Assembly: GCA_937921695.1 (NCBI GenBank)
Contig: CAKZTZ010000009.1
Span: 1-44,617, forward strand
Length of the DNA stretch: 44,617 nt
Source: an uncultured Sulfolobales archaeon
GTDB lineage: Archaea; Thermoproteota; Thermoprotei_A; Sulfolobales; Acidilobaceae
Reading direction: 5' to 3'
How positions within the stretch are numbered: position 1 is the first letter of the stretch; each line of letters starts with the position of its first letter. The notes beneath the pieces were generated by a model. That model was not told the DNA's origin. It saw only the letters and a list, made by a program, of their open reading frames with translations, and ran no database searches. Below, piece after piece: positions 8,352 through 16,570 of the stretch. The position numbers and the translations under genes were made by a program.

Positions 8352-9515
8352 CTACCTGAAAGTCTCCTCTATGGCCTCAACAGCTTTACTTTCATTAACC
8401 TCATATCCGAGGTCTTTCAGTCCTCTCGCTAGGGCTGTATACGCTATTATCAAATGTGTCCTTGAAGCTTGAACCCCCATATGTCCTACTCTAAACACTT
8501 TACCCTCCAGCTTACCCCAGCTCCCCGCTAGCATAACCCCATACTTCAACCATAAATGCTCCCTCAACCTACCCTCATCCACCCCCCTCGGCGCTACTAT
8601 AGCTGTCACTGTCGGCGATGAATACTCTATAGACTCGGGATAGCTTTCCAGGCCCAAAGCTTCCAAAGCCCTCCAAGAAGCCTCCCTAGCTAGCCCGTGT
8701 CTCCTATAAACGTTCTCAAGACCCTCCTCGAAGATCATGTTGAGAGCCTCGTCAAGAGCGTAAACTAAAGTGTCAGCCATAGTATATGGAAACACCCCCC
8801 TACCATCCAGCATGTCCCTCCAAAGTTTAAGGTTCAAATAAAGACCCTTATACCCGACCTTCTCAACCCTATCCCAGAGATCCCTCCTCAAAGCCACTAT
8901 CGTAAGCCCGGTAGGGGCGTTCAAAACCTTCTGACTCCCACCTATTATAAAATCAACCCCCCACCCATCAAAATCAACCGGGACACCACCTATGCTTGAA
9001 ACCGCATCTACTACAAGAGGGATCCCATAGCTTCTAACAGTTCTCGCCACACCTTCAAAGTCATTTAGTATAGCTGAGGGAGTATCACAATGCACTAAAG
9101 TCACCAAGCTGGCATCCCTAAACCTCTCAAGGGCCCTATCAAGCCCCTCCAGGCTCACGCCCCTCCTCCAATTCTCAGAGGCTACCAGTATAGGCTCCCC
9201 ACCATACATCCTAACAATATCAGCGAAACCCTCACCGAAAACACCATTAGCAACCACAACAACCCTATCCCCGGGCCTTAGAAGGTTCGCTATTGCAGCC
9301 TCAAGACCCAATACAGCCTCCCCGGCCATAACATAAAGGTCTGATCTCCCAGCTTTAAGGAGCTCCCTAAGCTTACCCCTAACCCCTTCATAGACACGGA
9401 GAAACCCCGGGTCCAAGTCAGGATTAGTAGTCTCCCTAGCCATAGCAAGCCTAACCCTATGAGGAATCCCAGTAGGCCCAGGCGACAATATAAACCTATC
9501 AGTATAAAACCTCAA
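8352..9515 (-). CDS. Class V aminotransferase (alanine/serine-glyoxylate type)
   Basis: 387 residues, usual length. The PLP-dependent fold is shown by the opening LSPGPTGIPHRVRLAM, the AGEAVLGLEAAIAN phosphate-binding region (64-77), D170 in VVDAVSSIGG, which pairs with the pyridine nitrogen, and the Schiff-base K196 in GGSQKVLNAPTG. The C-terminal VFRVGHMG is also typical. It would transfer an amino group from alanine or serine to glyoxylate or a related oxoacid; the donor cannot be told by eye. The start overlaps the stop of the upstream zinc-protein gene by 4 bases (9512-9515), so the two are co-translated. Confidence 0.92.
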   Translation of the reverse strand: MRFYTDRFILSPGPTGIPHRVRLAMARETTNPDLDPGFLRVYEGVRGKLRELLKAGRSDLYVMAGEAVLGLEAAIANLLRPGDRVVVVANGVFGEGFADIVRMYGGEPILVASENWRRGVSLEGLDRALERFRDASLVTLVHCDTPSAILNDFEGVARTVRSYGIPLVVDAVSSIGGVPVDFDGWGVDFIIGGSQKVLNAPTGLTIVALRRDLWDRVEKVGYKGLYLNLKLWRDMLDGRGVFPYTMADTLVYALDEALNMIFEEGLENVYRRHGLAREASWRALEALGLESYPESIEYSSPTVTAIVAPRGVDEGRLREHLWLKYGVMLAGSWGKLEGKVFRVGHMGVQASRTHLIIAYTALARGLKDLGYEVNESKAVEAIEETFR

Positions 9516-9916
9516 CCCTTCCCACCCCCACCCTTCTCAGCCCTAGAAGCCTCCTCAGGCTTTTTAACTCTAGAATCCCTCAAACTCCTAACCCTCTCAG
9601 CAGCCTCCAAAACGCTAAGCCACCTAAGGAGCTCCCCAACATCCTCATTATTCAAAAGCTCGTAAACCCTCCTAGCAGCATAATGCTCAACCCTCCTGAG
9701 GACAAAGTCAATCTCAACCTCCTCAGCCTCAGCCTCACTACTAACAACCCAAACCCTACCGTGAACAGGGCAGACAACATCACCACTCTTAAGCCTGAAA
9801 AGAGGCAACCCATCAACGGGACAAGCCTCAGCAAGCATAACAGCTCCCTCAGCGACAAGCCTAGTCATCTTCCTAACAACCTCAGGATCCCTATAAGCCT
9901 CTCTCTTCTCGCTCAA
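9512..9916 (-). CDS. SSSCA1 (autoantigen p27)-family zinc protein
   Basis: 134 residues. The central module has the paired CPVDG...CPVHG knuckles (C32 and C49 regions) with LPLFRLKSGDVVC between them, the hallmark of the Sjogren/scleroderma autoantigen 1 family found in archaea and eukaryotes. It is followed by a helical, Arg/Glu-rich region and a Gly/Lys tail. The second Cys of each knuckle is replaced by Asp or His (CPVD, CPVH), so metal binding may be altered. The molecular function of the family is not established. It is translationally coupled to the aminotransferase gene by a 4-base overlap. Confidence 0.8.
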   Translation of the reverse strand: MSEKREAYRDPEVVRKMTRLVAEGAVMLAEACPVDGLPLFRLKSGDVVCPVHGRVWVVSSEAEAEEVEIDFVLRRVEHYAARRVYELLNNEDVGELLRWLSVLEAAERVRSLRDSRVKKPEEASRAEKGGGGKG

Positions 9917-10014
9917 ACTCGGGAAACCCTTATAAACTATATGAGAGCGAAACTCTTAAACAAAACCCTTGAGCAGCCTGGAAAGTACCCTAATCTCACG
10001 GACTTTCCCACATT

Positions 10015-10037
10015 CTTTTAGTTCTCTATATTTGGGC
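10015..10037 (+). repeat. Divergent copy of the TTTTAGTTCT repeat
   Basis: CTTTTAGTTCT followed by CTATATTTGGGC aligns, with one gap, to the 24-bp repeat clustered at 12971-13100. It lies in the intergenic region before the YkvI-like gene. Only about 19 positions agree, so this copy could be chance in AT-rich DNA. Confidence 0.35.
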
Positions 10038-10119
10038 TACATGCTTCCATATAATCGGATGGTAATTTTTTTAACTGCAGCTTTAAACTCTTATTTCCTG
10101 AGTGGGGTGTTCTAACGTA

Positions 10120-11247
10120 ATGTCTGTTTCTACAAGTTTAATGAGGATCTGGTATGCGGCCATTGTAGCTATCGTTATACAGAGTGTCTGGATAGGTGGA
10201 GGTTTCGGTAGTGGTAGGGAGATTGTGGAGTTCATAGCCAAATATGGGATTTATGGTTGGATTGCGATCTTAGTTGCAACTATTACCCTAATTATAGCTT
10301 TAATTCCGTCTCTAGAAGTGGCTCGGGCGTTTAAAGCCTACGATTACATGACGTGGTCTAAGCAGTTCTTGTGGAAAGCGTGGCCCATACTGGACATAGT
10401 TTATATAATAATGGCTTGGATTGTCATAGCAGTAGTTGGGGCAGCGGCGGGCTACATGCTATCTGACCTAGTGGGAATGCCGTTTGCAGTGTCGGCAGCC
10501 ATAGTAATAATAGTGGTGGGGGTGCTTCACTTCTTCGGTAGGAGAGTGATGGAGGCGTTCTGGATTATCGGAACATTAGGGCTTTACGCTATGTATTTCA
10601 TACTCTGGGGTTATATGCTTGCTACTAAAGGGGGGGAAGCTCTCAGCAATATTAGTGCTGGTTTACATAGGGGAACACCTCTAGATGCTGCTGTAGACGG
10701 TTTCAGGTATACACTTTACAACCTTATCGTAGTCTTCCCCGCACTAGTTTTCGCGGACAGGTTTAGGGGGAGATTTGAGAGTATCATAGCCACGATATTA
10801 GCAGTGGTTTTAGTATATGGTGCGGCAACAGCTATATGGTTATGTTTCATGGCCTACTATCCTGATGTCATAGGCATGACAGTGCCATGGTATGATATAC
10901 TTAAAGCTGAGGGCCTATACTGGCTCTTAGCCATATATGTTTTCTGTATATTCTACACACTCATGGAGACAGCTTTAGGCATGATTTACGCCCTAGTTAG
11001 GAGAGTAGACGCCCAGCTCAGACTTCGCGGAAGAGCCCTAGGGAGAACCGGTGAAACTATCCTTTCAATAGTAATCCTGTTCATATCAATCTTCACAGCG
11101 CAAATAGGTCTTATAGCGCTAGTAGCCAAAGGCTATGGAACTATGGCCTGGGCATTCTTCATAGTCTACTTCATACCCGTCGTAACTATAGGCGTACTTA
11201 GACTACTAAAGCCTGAATGGAAGAAAGAACTGTGGGCTAAAGTGTGA
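10120..11247 (+). CDS. YkvI/COG3949-like membrane permease
   Basis: 375 residues from ATG 10120; a GTG at 10102 would add six. About ten transmembrane segments. The first helix carries WIGGGFGSGREIVEFIAKYG, which matches the unwound-helix glycine motif of YkvI proteins, a branch of the APC/LeuT-like superfamily. Late in the protein, RRVDAQLRLRGRALGRTGE is a basic cytoplasmic loop before the last helices. It probably carries an amino acid or small organic ion, perhaps with Na+, in the cytoplasmic membrane; the substrate is unknown. GGGGTG about ten bases upstream supports the ATG at 10120. It is a single gene; the DNA downstream is decayed. Confidence 0.8.
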   Translation: MSVSTSLMRIWYAAIVAIVIQSVWIGGGFGSGREIVEFIAKYGIYGWIAILVATITLIIALIPSLEVARAFKAYDYMTWSKQFLWKAWPILDIVYIIMAWIVIAVVGAAAGYMLSDLVGMPFAVSAAIVIIVVGVLHFFGRRVMEAFWIIGTLGLYAMYFILWGYMLATKGGEALSNISAGLHRGTPLDAAVDGFRYTLYNLIVVFPALVFADRFRGRFESIIATILAVVLVYGAATAIWLCFMAYYPDVIGMTVPWYDILKAEGLYWLLAIYVFCIFYTLMETALGMIYALVRRVDAQLRLRGRALGRTGETILSIVILFISIFTAQIGLIALVAKGYGTMAWAFFIVYFIPVVTIGVLRLLKPEWKKELWAKV

Positions 11248-11452
11248 ACAACTACTAAAGGGAAGGAAGGAGGAACTAGACGAGCCTTAACAACCCTTTT
11301 TCCCCTCTCTTCCCCTCATGATCTAGCGGAAGATAAATGTTTAAGGGAAACTTTAATAATTACAGTGGCACTTTCGCCTACAAACTCCATCTTCACACAA
11401 CTTTCACACGGCTTAATTCAGAGTTTAGTGCACGCTCGTGAAGGAAACGCTT

Positions 11453-11476
11453 CTTTTAGTTCTCCGTTATTTAAGA
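11453..11476 (+). repeat. Divergent copy of the 24-bp repeat
   Basis: CTTTTAGTTCTCCGTTATTT followed by AAGA agrees at about 20 of 24 positions with the repeats at 12971 and 13029. It lies just upstream of the decayed winged-helix gene and is inverted relative to the copy near 13363, so the two copies bracket about 1.9 kb. Confidence 0.5.
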
Positions 11477-11496
11477 CCCGTGTTGATAGAGATAGG

Positions 11497-12246
11497 ATGA
11501 AGTTTTTAAGCTTAATGTGCTAGGATACTCCTAAGCTTCTAGGTGAGGTAAAGTATACTATTGTTAGGCTTGTTCTGGAGGAGGGTCTTAGGACTTTAAA
11601 ATTAGCGATATTGTTGTTCTACTCCAGAAGAGGGAGTTTGAGAACCATAATAATAATTTGAACAAGAGGATACATGATGTTGCTATGAGGCTTAAGAAGG
11701 CTGGAATAATTGAGAGGTTGTAAGAAAAGGTAGGAGGCTTAGAGGGTTATACACTCTAGTAGCCTCTATGGACCTACTTTTAAAACTTAAAGTGAGGGTT
11801 AACGGGGCTAAATACGCACTCCCTATTTCAAGAGATACAAGGAAACTCATGACACTAGGGAGCCTCACGGTCTTCGCCTGGTGTTAGACTTTTCTTGGAT
11901 AACGTTAGGGGGTATAAGGATGGTGAGTGTGTTAGGAGTGATAGGGGTTGTGTTGTTGATTTAGGGGTTTGGTTTTTTATAGTAATGTTGTCGAGTGGAG
12001 GCCCCCTGAGGGTTTTGTTAGGGAGTTTGATGTTTTGAGAGTAAGCGTTTACCCGTTAACGATGTTTTGTTTAAGGCCTTGACCGTCTCTATTACGGCTT
12101 TGAACATTGTTCACGGTCCTAATATTGCGGCTATTGTTCTTAAGAGGCTTTTCAGGTCTAGGAGCCCCTTCGCCTTCGACATACTGGGAAGACTCTGTAG
12201 GGCTTATGCTGGCGAGCTGGAGGCTGTAATTGGATTGCTCATGTGA
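11497..12246 (+). pseudogene. Decayed winged-helix-like protein gene
   Basis: The reading frame starts at ATG 11497, meets TAG at 11521 and continues as GEVKYTIVRLVLEEGLR. A shift near 11593 leads to DFKISDIVVLLQKREFENH and RIHDVAMRLKKAGIIERL, a clear winged-helix/MarR-like pattern. A further shift near 11722 gives VRKGRRLRGLYTLVASMD, which stops at about 11887. Later pieces in other frames include VVEWRPPEGFVREFDVL and, last, a stretch ending in SPFAFDILGRLCRAYAGELE and a TGA at 12244. At least three shifts and one stop in otherwise protein-like sequence mean a dead gene. The N-terminal half looks like a DNA-binding regulator; the C-terminal half is unknown. Confidence 0.65.
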
Positions 12247-12628
12247 ATATTACTAGTTCCGTTTTGCATTCTCTGTTTTCCCCCGTTTGTAACGATATTT
12301 TTGCCTTATATGTTCCTGGTTTTAGTTTTACGGGTGCTTCAGCATGCTCCATTATTTTAATTATATATTCTAACTCTAACGTCTCCGCCCTATATATTTC
12401 TATTGTTAGAATGCACCCTTTCGCTACAAACGCTTGAATGGCTGGCCTCTCCCCAGCCGGGATGTTTAATATTGTTTCATACATGGCCTGGGTTAGGGTC
12501 CCTGAAAGTATGTGCAATACTTTAATCCCCAACACGCTCGTTTCTTTTTCTAGATTATATAGAATATCAGGGACTCCTACGAGCTCGCTTGTTTTCGGGG
12601 TTAAAATTATTTCTTTAGGTTTCCTCAC
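12239..12628 (-). CDS. Hypothetical 129-residue protein
   Basis: Starts at GTG 12628, preceded by GGGGTGAAATGG as a possible ribosome binding site and by an AT-rich TTAAATTTTTATG box on the minus strand about 30 bases further up. The protein is soluble and probably beta-rich, ending in KLKPGTYKAKISLQTGENR, which resembles the last strands of an immunoglobulin-like or carboxypeptidase-regulatory-like fold. No family is recognised. It overlaps the end of the dead winged-helix gene by 8 bases. It lies in a decayed region, so it may be an accessory gene or an intact survivor. Confidence 0.5.
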   Translation of the reverse strand: MRKPKEIILTPKTSELVGVPDILYNLEKETSVLGIKVLHILSGTLTQAMYETILNIPAGERPAIQAFVAKGCILTIEIYRAETLELEYIIKIMEHAEAPVKLKPGTYKAKISLQTGENRECKTELVIFT

Positions 12629-12970
12629 TCCATTTCACCCCATAATATTTGCCTAACATAAAAATTTAAGGGTTTGTCGAGTCCCTATCATTTTCTTCGA
12701 AAATTTTTGAAAATTTTCAAAGAACTAAGCACGGCCCCCCATCACTAACAGAAGCTCCACCTCGAAAAGCTGCGGTAAGTCCAGTTGTGGGAACATCCTC
12801 CTAAGCCTACAATACTGTCCTCATCTAACAGTTACACCCCTCCACAACATAATTCTCACATTCAATCATACTTTATCAAGTTCAAAACTACGGTTCTGAA
12901 CGTTAAATTCTGGCGTGTTTACATATTGGGCTATCAAATGGTTAATGGCTGCATCAGACTATTAACATAT
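12629..12970. other. Intergenic, AT-rich, with a perfect palindrome
   Basis: No gene is seen. The notable element is a perfect 9-bp inverted repeat, GAAAATTTT-TG-AAAATTTTC, at 12699-12718, directly followed by CAAAGAACTAAG, which on the minus strand reads CTTAGTTCTTTG and resembles the core of the nearby repeat. It could be an operator or terminator for the minus-strand gene ending upstream of it, but nothing here decides. Confidence 0.4.
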
Positions 12971-13104
12971 CTTTTAATTCTTTGTTATTTAGGCGCACGG
13001 GAGCTAAAATAGGTCAGGGCGTCGGGTACTTTTAGTTCTTTGTTATTTAGGCTGGTTTATTTTGGTGTTTCCCACTCGTTGTTTTAGTTCTTTGTTATTT
13101 TGTT
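12971..13104. repeat. Three-copy 24-bp repeat cluster, CRISPR-like relic
   Basis: Copies start at 12971, 13029 and 13081. The shared core is TTTTAGTTCTTTGTTATTT (the first copy has A for G). The first two copies agree over 24 bp (leading C, trailing AGGC) with one mismatch; the third loses its last bases. The sequences between them are unrelated, 34 and 28 bp long. Read on the minus strand the repeat ends in GAACTAAAAG, which recalls the GAAAG-type ends of short crenarchaeal CRISPR repeats, and loss of the end in one terminal copy is also CRISPR-like. No cas gene or leader is visible. It could instead be a dispersed repeat or terminator array. Confidence 0.5.
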
Positions 13105-13362
13105 TTATTATCTCTCCGCGGTCTCCTAGATGTTTTTGTTTCTCCCCGCTTTTATATTTTACCCTGGGTGAGAGAGGTTTATGTGATGTGTTAAGCATGT
13201 GGGTTTTCTCACCAGAAAGCTTAAAAATGTTGGAGTATTTGGTCAGTTTTGTTCTAGTATTTTTAGTTTTTTAGGGTTGTATATGTACGTATAGTTTTAT
13301 GTTTGTATTTCCTTTGATCCTGTTTGCTAGTCTGAATGTGTTTATGTATAAGAGTCTTTGTC

Positions 13363-13386
13363 CAAACAATAAAGAACTAAAAAGAC
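13363..13386 (-). repeat. Inverted copy of the 24-bp repeat
   Basis: On the minus strand this reads TTTTTAGTTCTTTATTGTTT then GG, about 20 of 24 positions identical to the repeats at 12971 and 13029. Its inverted orientation relative to all other copies argues for a dispersed or terminal-inverted-repeat origin as an alternative to a CRISPR array. Confidence 0.5.
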
Positions 13387-13444
13387 TTGGAATGATCTTA
13401 AACAAGTCTTTAAGGCGGTGAGTCTGGCTATAGGGCTCTTAAGT

Positions 13445-13488
13445 TTAATAATATATACTAGTTGGAAATTGTTTGAAGAAGGAGGTGA
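13445..13488 (+). promoter_or_regulatory. TATA box and strong Shine-Dalgarno
   Basis: TTAATAATATATAC at 13445-13458 is a good archaeal TATA element. GGAGGTGA at 13481-13488 is a full match to the archaeal anti-Shine-Dalgarno, five bases before ATG 13494. Together they mark a leadered transcript and fix the start of the next gene. Confidence 0.6.
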
Positions 13489-13493
13489 AGTAG

Positions 13494-13874
13494 ATGGGGG
13501 AGAAGAAGGGATCTCTTAGGATAACTAGGGAAGATTATGAGGAGCTGGAGAGAATGACGGAGCAAATATTATATGATGTAATAAGCAGTGATTACCGTAA
13601 AGACTTAAAAGTATGGAGGAAGATAAGGGAAATCCTGGAGAAAGAGAGAAATTATAAGCTCGAGCCCGGTGTGGAAATAAAAGCGGAAGACCTCTATTAC
13701 GCTATAAGCGTTGTAAGGGGGAAGAGGGCATACAAACATTGGACAGCAACATTTTCGTTCTGGGAGATTCTCAGAATGGAGGATGATAAATTTATATATG
13801 AAGGTGAACCGGAGGATCCAGTGTCGAGGGTTATAGAGAAGCTACTTAAACAAGCTGGAAAAGGGCAAACTTAA
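13494..13874 (+). CDS. Hypothetical 126-residue protein
   Basis: A charged, helical, Cys-free protein (ITREDYEELERMTEQILYD, then DYRKDLKVWRKIREILEKE) followed by KAEDLYYAISVVRGKRAYKH, a conserved-looking aromatic segment. No membrane helix or catalytic motif is apparent. The start is certain because of the perfect ribosome binding site five bases upstream and a TATA box at the expected distance. I do not recognise the family. The context is a decayed accessory region, so a plasmid or virus origin is possible. It looks intact and expressed. Confidence 0.7.
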   Translation: MGEKKGSLRITREDYEELERMTEQILYDVISSDYRKDLKVWRKIREILEKERNYKLEPGVEIKAEDLYYAISVVRGKRAYKHWTATFSFWEILRMEDDKFIYEGEPEDPVSRVIEKLLKQAGKGQT

Positions 13875-13888
13875 ATTAAATATTACAG

Positions 13889-13981
13889 TTAACCTTGAGC
13901 GTAGAGCTTGTGCACACCCTTAACTCCCGCACCTTTAGCCGCTATAAGCGCGAGAAAGACGTCAGGAAATTTAAAATAAAC
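13889..13981 (-). pseudogene. Possible gene fragment
   Basis: An open stretch of 30 codons without a start reads, at its centre, PDVFLALIAAKGAGVKGVHK and ends in TAA at 13889. The regular protein-like pattern suggests the end of a lost gene; the family is not identifiable. It lies in the gap before the M20 peptidase gene. Confidence 0.25.
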
Positions 13982-14083
13982 TTAAATCTTAAAAAGAAAG
14001 TTAAAGGGGTGAAAGTAAGTAAAAGCACGTGTGTCTAAATATTGGATGATATGGTGTTCAACAAGATAGGTGGGAAGTGCGGC

Positions 14084-15469
14084 TTAGCGTGTGGGGCGTG
14101 TTAGGGTGAAGTTTACGAGTGTTAGGGCTACGTGTTTTACTCCTTTGTGGAAGTCTTCTATTCTTATGTTTTCGTTTGGTGCGTGGACTTTGGAGGCGTA
14201 ATAGCCTACTCCTGCTCCTGTCATTGGGGTTTTAGCCATGTTTGTGAATATGTATATGGGGCCTGAGCCTGCTGCCATTGGTAGTAGTTGTGGTTCTATG
14301 TTGTAGGCTTCTTTGGCGGCTTCTACCGAGGCTTTAACTATTTCCGCATCTGACTTTGTGTAGCCTGCTCTGTACATGCTTTCTATGTGGACTTCCACGT
14401 CTTTGAAGCCGCATGTTTTCAAATGTTCTAGGAGTTTTTCTAGTATTTTATTTGGGTCTTGTCCTGGGACTAGTCTAATGTCTAGTTTAGCTGAGGCTGT
14501 TGAGGGCACTATTGTCTTCGAGCCTTTACCGGTGTATCCCGAGTATAGGCCTGAAATGTTTATTGAGGGGTTTAAGTGTAGGGCTTTGAGGGCCTCATGG
14601 CCTTTCAGGTCTCCGACGAAACTTTTTAAGCCGAGCTCCTCCTTTAAAGCTTCGAGGTCTTCCACGTCGACCAGTTCTAGGAGGCTCTCCCCAATTTTGA
14701 GGAACTCCTCGTCAATATCATTGTAGAATCCCGGGACTAAGACTCTTCCACTTTCATCTTTTATTATTGTAAGCATTCTAGCCATGCGCCAGGCGGGGTT
14801 GGGCACTATTGGCGAGTACCCGCTGTGAACATCTCTTGAAGCCCCCCGGAGCGTCAGTTCAACGTAAACCATGCCTTTGAACCCCAGGCTTATCGACAGT
14901 CTCCCATCCCTCCTCACATAAGCTGTCTCCCATATACCCCCATCAGCCCTGAACCATTCCAGGTTGCCAGCTACTATCCTCTCCAGTGTGGGAGACCCTA
15001 TCTCCTCCTCCCCCTCAACTACAACCTTAACTTTAATGTCTAAGTCTTCAATATAGGGCGAGAGGGCCTCTAGAGCGGCCAGCCTCGCCGCAATATTACC
15101 CTTATTATCGGCAACACCCCTCCCATAAACCTTGCCACCCTCAACTCTAAGCTTGAATGGATCGCTATCCCAGAGCTCCAAAGGGTCTGGAGGCTGCACA
15201 TCGTAATGGTTATATATTAAAACACTCTTAGAGCCTTCGCCCATCTCAGCTAGAACCGCCGGGTACCCGCCTTCACTCTTAACCTCAACATTAAAACCTA
15301 ACTCTTTTAGCAGTGACGCTACGAGGTTCGCCCCTCTAACTATATCAACTCCGCCCCAGGCTGAGACTGTCGGGATTTCTATGAGGCTAGCTAGCACTTC
15401 ATGCAAGTATTTCCTAGAGAGAGGCTCTATGTTTTCGAGAATTTTATTTTTCAAGCTTTCACTATTCAA
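14084..15469 (-). CDS. M20 family metallopeptidase (dipeptidase type)
   Basis: 461 residues, typical for the carnosinase-like/DapE-related M20 subfamily. The two-zinc site is visible: YNHYDVQP (first His and Asp near 97-102), GVADNKG (bridging Asp, with GRG before it), EGEEEIGSP (general base Glu and zinc Glu) and the C-terminal KVHAPNENI His. The lid/dimerisation domain lies between about residues 205 and 330 (GASRDVHSGYSP, with its family His). It should cleave dipeptides or short N-acyl amino acids in the cytoplasm. It is divergent from the next gene across a 95-base promoter gap. The substrate is not predictable. Confidence 0.93.
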   Translation of the reverse strand: MNSESLKNKILENIEPLSRKYLHEVLASLIEIPTVSAWGGVDIVRGANLVASLLKELGFNVEVKSEGGYPAVLAEMGEGSKSVLIYNHYDVQPPDPLELWDSDPFKLRVEGGKVYGRGVADNKGNIAARLAALEALSPYIEDLDIKVKVVVEGEEEIGSPTLERIVAGNLEWFRADGGIWETAYVRRDGRLSISLGFKGMVYVELTLRGASRDVHSGYSPIVPNPAWRMARMLTIIKDESGRVLVPGFYNDIDEEFLKIGESLLELVDVEDLEALKEELGLKSFVGDLKGHEALKALHLNPSINISGLYSGYTGKGSKTIVPSTASAKLDIRLVPGQDPNKILEKLLEHLKTCGFKDVEVHIESMYRAGYTKSDAEIVKASVEAAKEAYNIEPQLLPMAAGSGPIYIFTNMAKTPMTGAGVGYYASKVHAPNENIRIEDFHKGVKHVALTLVNFTLTRPTR

Positions 15470-15564
15470 CGACCTGCCACCCCCTCTAGTCTGTTAACTT
15501 TAAAGTTAAGAGGTTTAAATTTGTAGCATTAATATTGGTAGGTTTAGTGTGGGGTTGAAGGCTG

Positions 15565-16482
15565 GTGGAGACTTTGAGGGAGCTTGTTGAAGCTTGCGTT
15601 TCAGAATACATGAAGGTGTATTCGCGTCTTAGGATACTTGGGGGTCGTTTGGAGAGGGGGGGTGAGGTCCCCTCAACGTGTAACCCTACGAGTTTCCTGG
15701 TTGCTGTTAAGAGTGTTAGGGAGGTTAGTGTTGATGAGGTTCCTATACTTAACTCTCTTGCCTCCGCTCTCTCATTCTATGATGTTAAGGTTAGGTTTCA
15801 CGAGTATGATATGATGGCGGGGGAGGAGGGGAGGTATGAGGGGTTTGCTTCTGCTGTTGAGGGGGCTGTTAGGGGTGGTGTGGGTGTTGTGGCTGTTGCT
15901 CCTTATCTTATGCCTGTTGCTGTTGTTTCCAGGCTTCCCGATGATGTTTTGGAGGTTGTTGAGTCTTCTCCTAGTTTGACTGTTACTGTGAGGTATGAGA
16001 ATTTATTGTATTTGCCTGAGAGGGGTAGGAGTGATGAGGTTGAAATTGTTGGTAAGGAGAATAGCGCTTCTAGTGTTGAGAGGGCTGAGTGGCTTGCTAA
16101 GGAGGCTGAGAGGAGGGGTATAAGGAGGGTTGCGACTAGGTTTTTGGAGGATGGTAGGGCTATATTTAACTATGTTACGAGTAAGGGTCCTAGGGGTGTG
16201 TATAAGGTTGTCCCAGTGACTAAACTATCATCTTATATCGTGTCCCTCGCTAGGTGTTATGGGATTGAGGGGTTGGATGAGGTTGTTAGGGAGGAGGAGG
16301 CTAGACATGTAATATATTTCATAGGAACCCCCCAGGAGGTGATCGATAGGGTAGAGGAGGCGTTGAGGGAGGAGCTTAGGAAGCCTAGGCCCGCAATACC
16401 TAGGGAGCCTTTCACAACATGGATAATGAAGGGGGCTAAAAGAGTTATAGGGGAGCTAGTGAGGAGGTATGGCTTAGAGTGA
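15565..16482 (+). CDS. Hypothetical protein, 305 residues
   Basis: Starts at GTG 15565 with GGGGTTGAAGG just upstream. It is a soluble alpha/beta protein. The first half alternates strands and helices (GGVGVVAVAPYLMPVAVVSR, about 110-129). The middle is helical (SSVERAEWLAKEAERRGIRR), and the C-terminal third is basic (KPRPAIPREPFTTWIMKGAKR). No known catalytic motif is seen and I do not recognise the family. It is followed after 88 bases by the AGOG glycosylase in the same direction, so co-transcription is possible. GTT/GTG/GGT-rich codon use in the 5' half differs from the 3' half, which uses more ATA and AGG. Confidence 0.7.
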   Translation: METLRELVEACVSEYMKVYSRLRILGGRLERGGEVPSTCNPTSFLVAVKSVREVSVDEVPILNSLASALSFYDVKVRFHEYDMMAGEEGRYEGFASAVEGAVRGGVGVVAVAPYLMPVAVVSRLPDDVLEVVESSPSLTVTVRYENLLYLPERGRSDEVEIVGKENSASSVERAEWLAKEAERRGIRRVATRFLEDGRAIFNYVTSKGPRGVYKVVPVTKLSSYIVSLARCYGIEGLDEVVREEEARHVIYFIGTPQEVIDRVEEALREELRKPRPAIPREPFTTWIMKGAKRVIGELVRRYGLE

Positions 16483-16570
16483 AATAGGCTCTCGCAAACG
16501 GGGGGTCGCAGCCTCTAATTGATTTAGATTTAAAAGATTCTTCTAAGAAAATAAAACTCTGGGGGCGTTT

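Larger units (their letters stand above)
13105..13493. other. Intergenic, T-rich, no gene seen
   Basis: Mostly T-rich sequence without a credible reading frame; a 70-residue frame at 13062-13274 is only strings of Phe/Leu/Ser. It contains the inverted repeat copy near 13363 and ends in the promoter and ribosome binding site of the next gene. Confidence 0.4.

Noticed and set aside
9683-10021. 112-residue forward frame
   Set aside because: Asn/Ser/Pro/Leu-rich antisense of the SSSCA1 gene; no homologous pattern, and it runs over the promoter region.
13062-13274. 70-residue forward frame in the repeat region
   Set aside because: Composed almost only of Phe, Leu, Ser and Cys from T-rich DNA and overlaps the third repeat copy.
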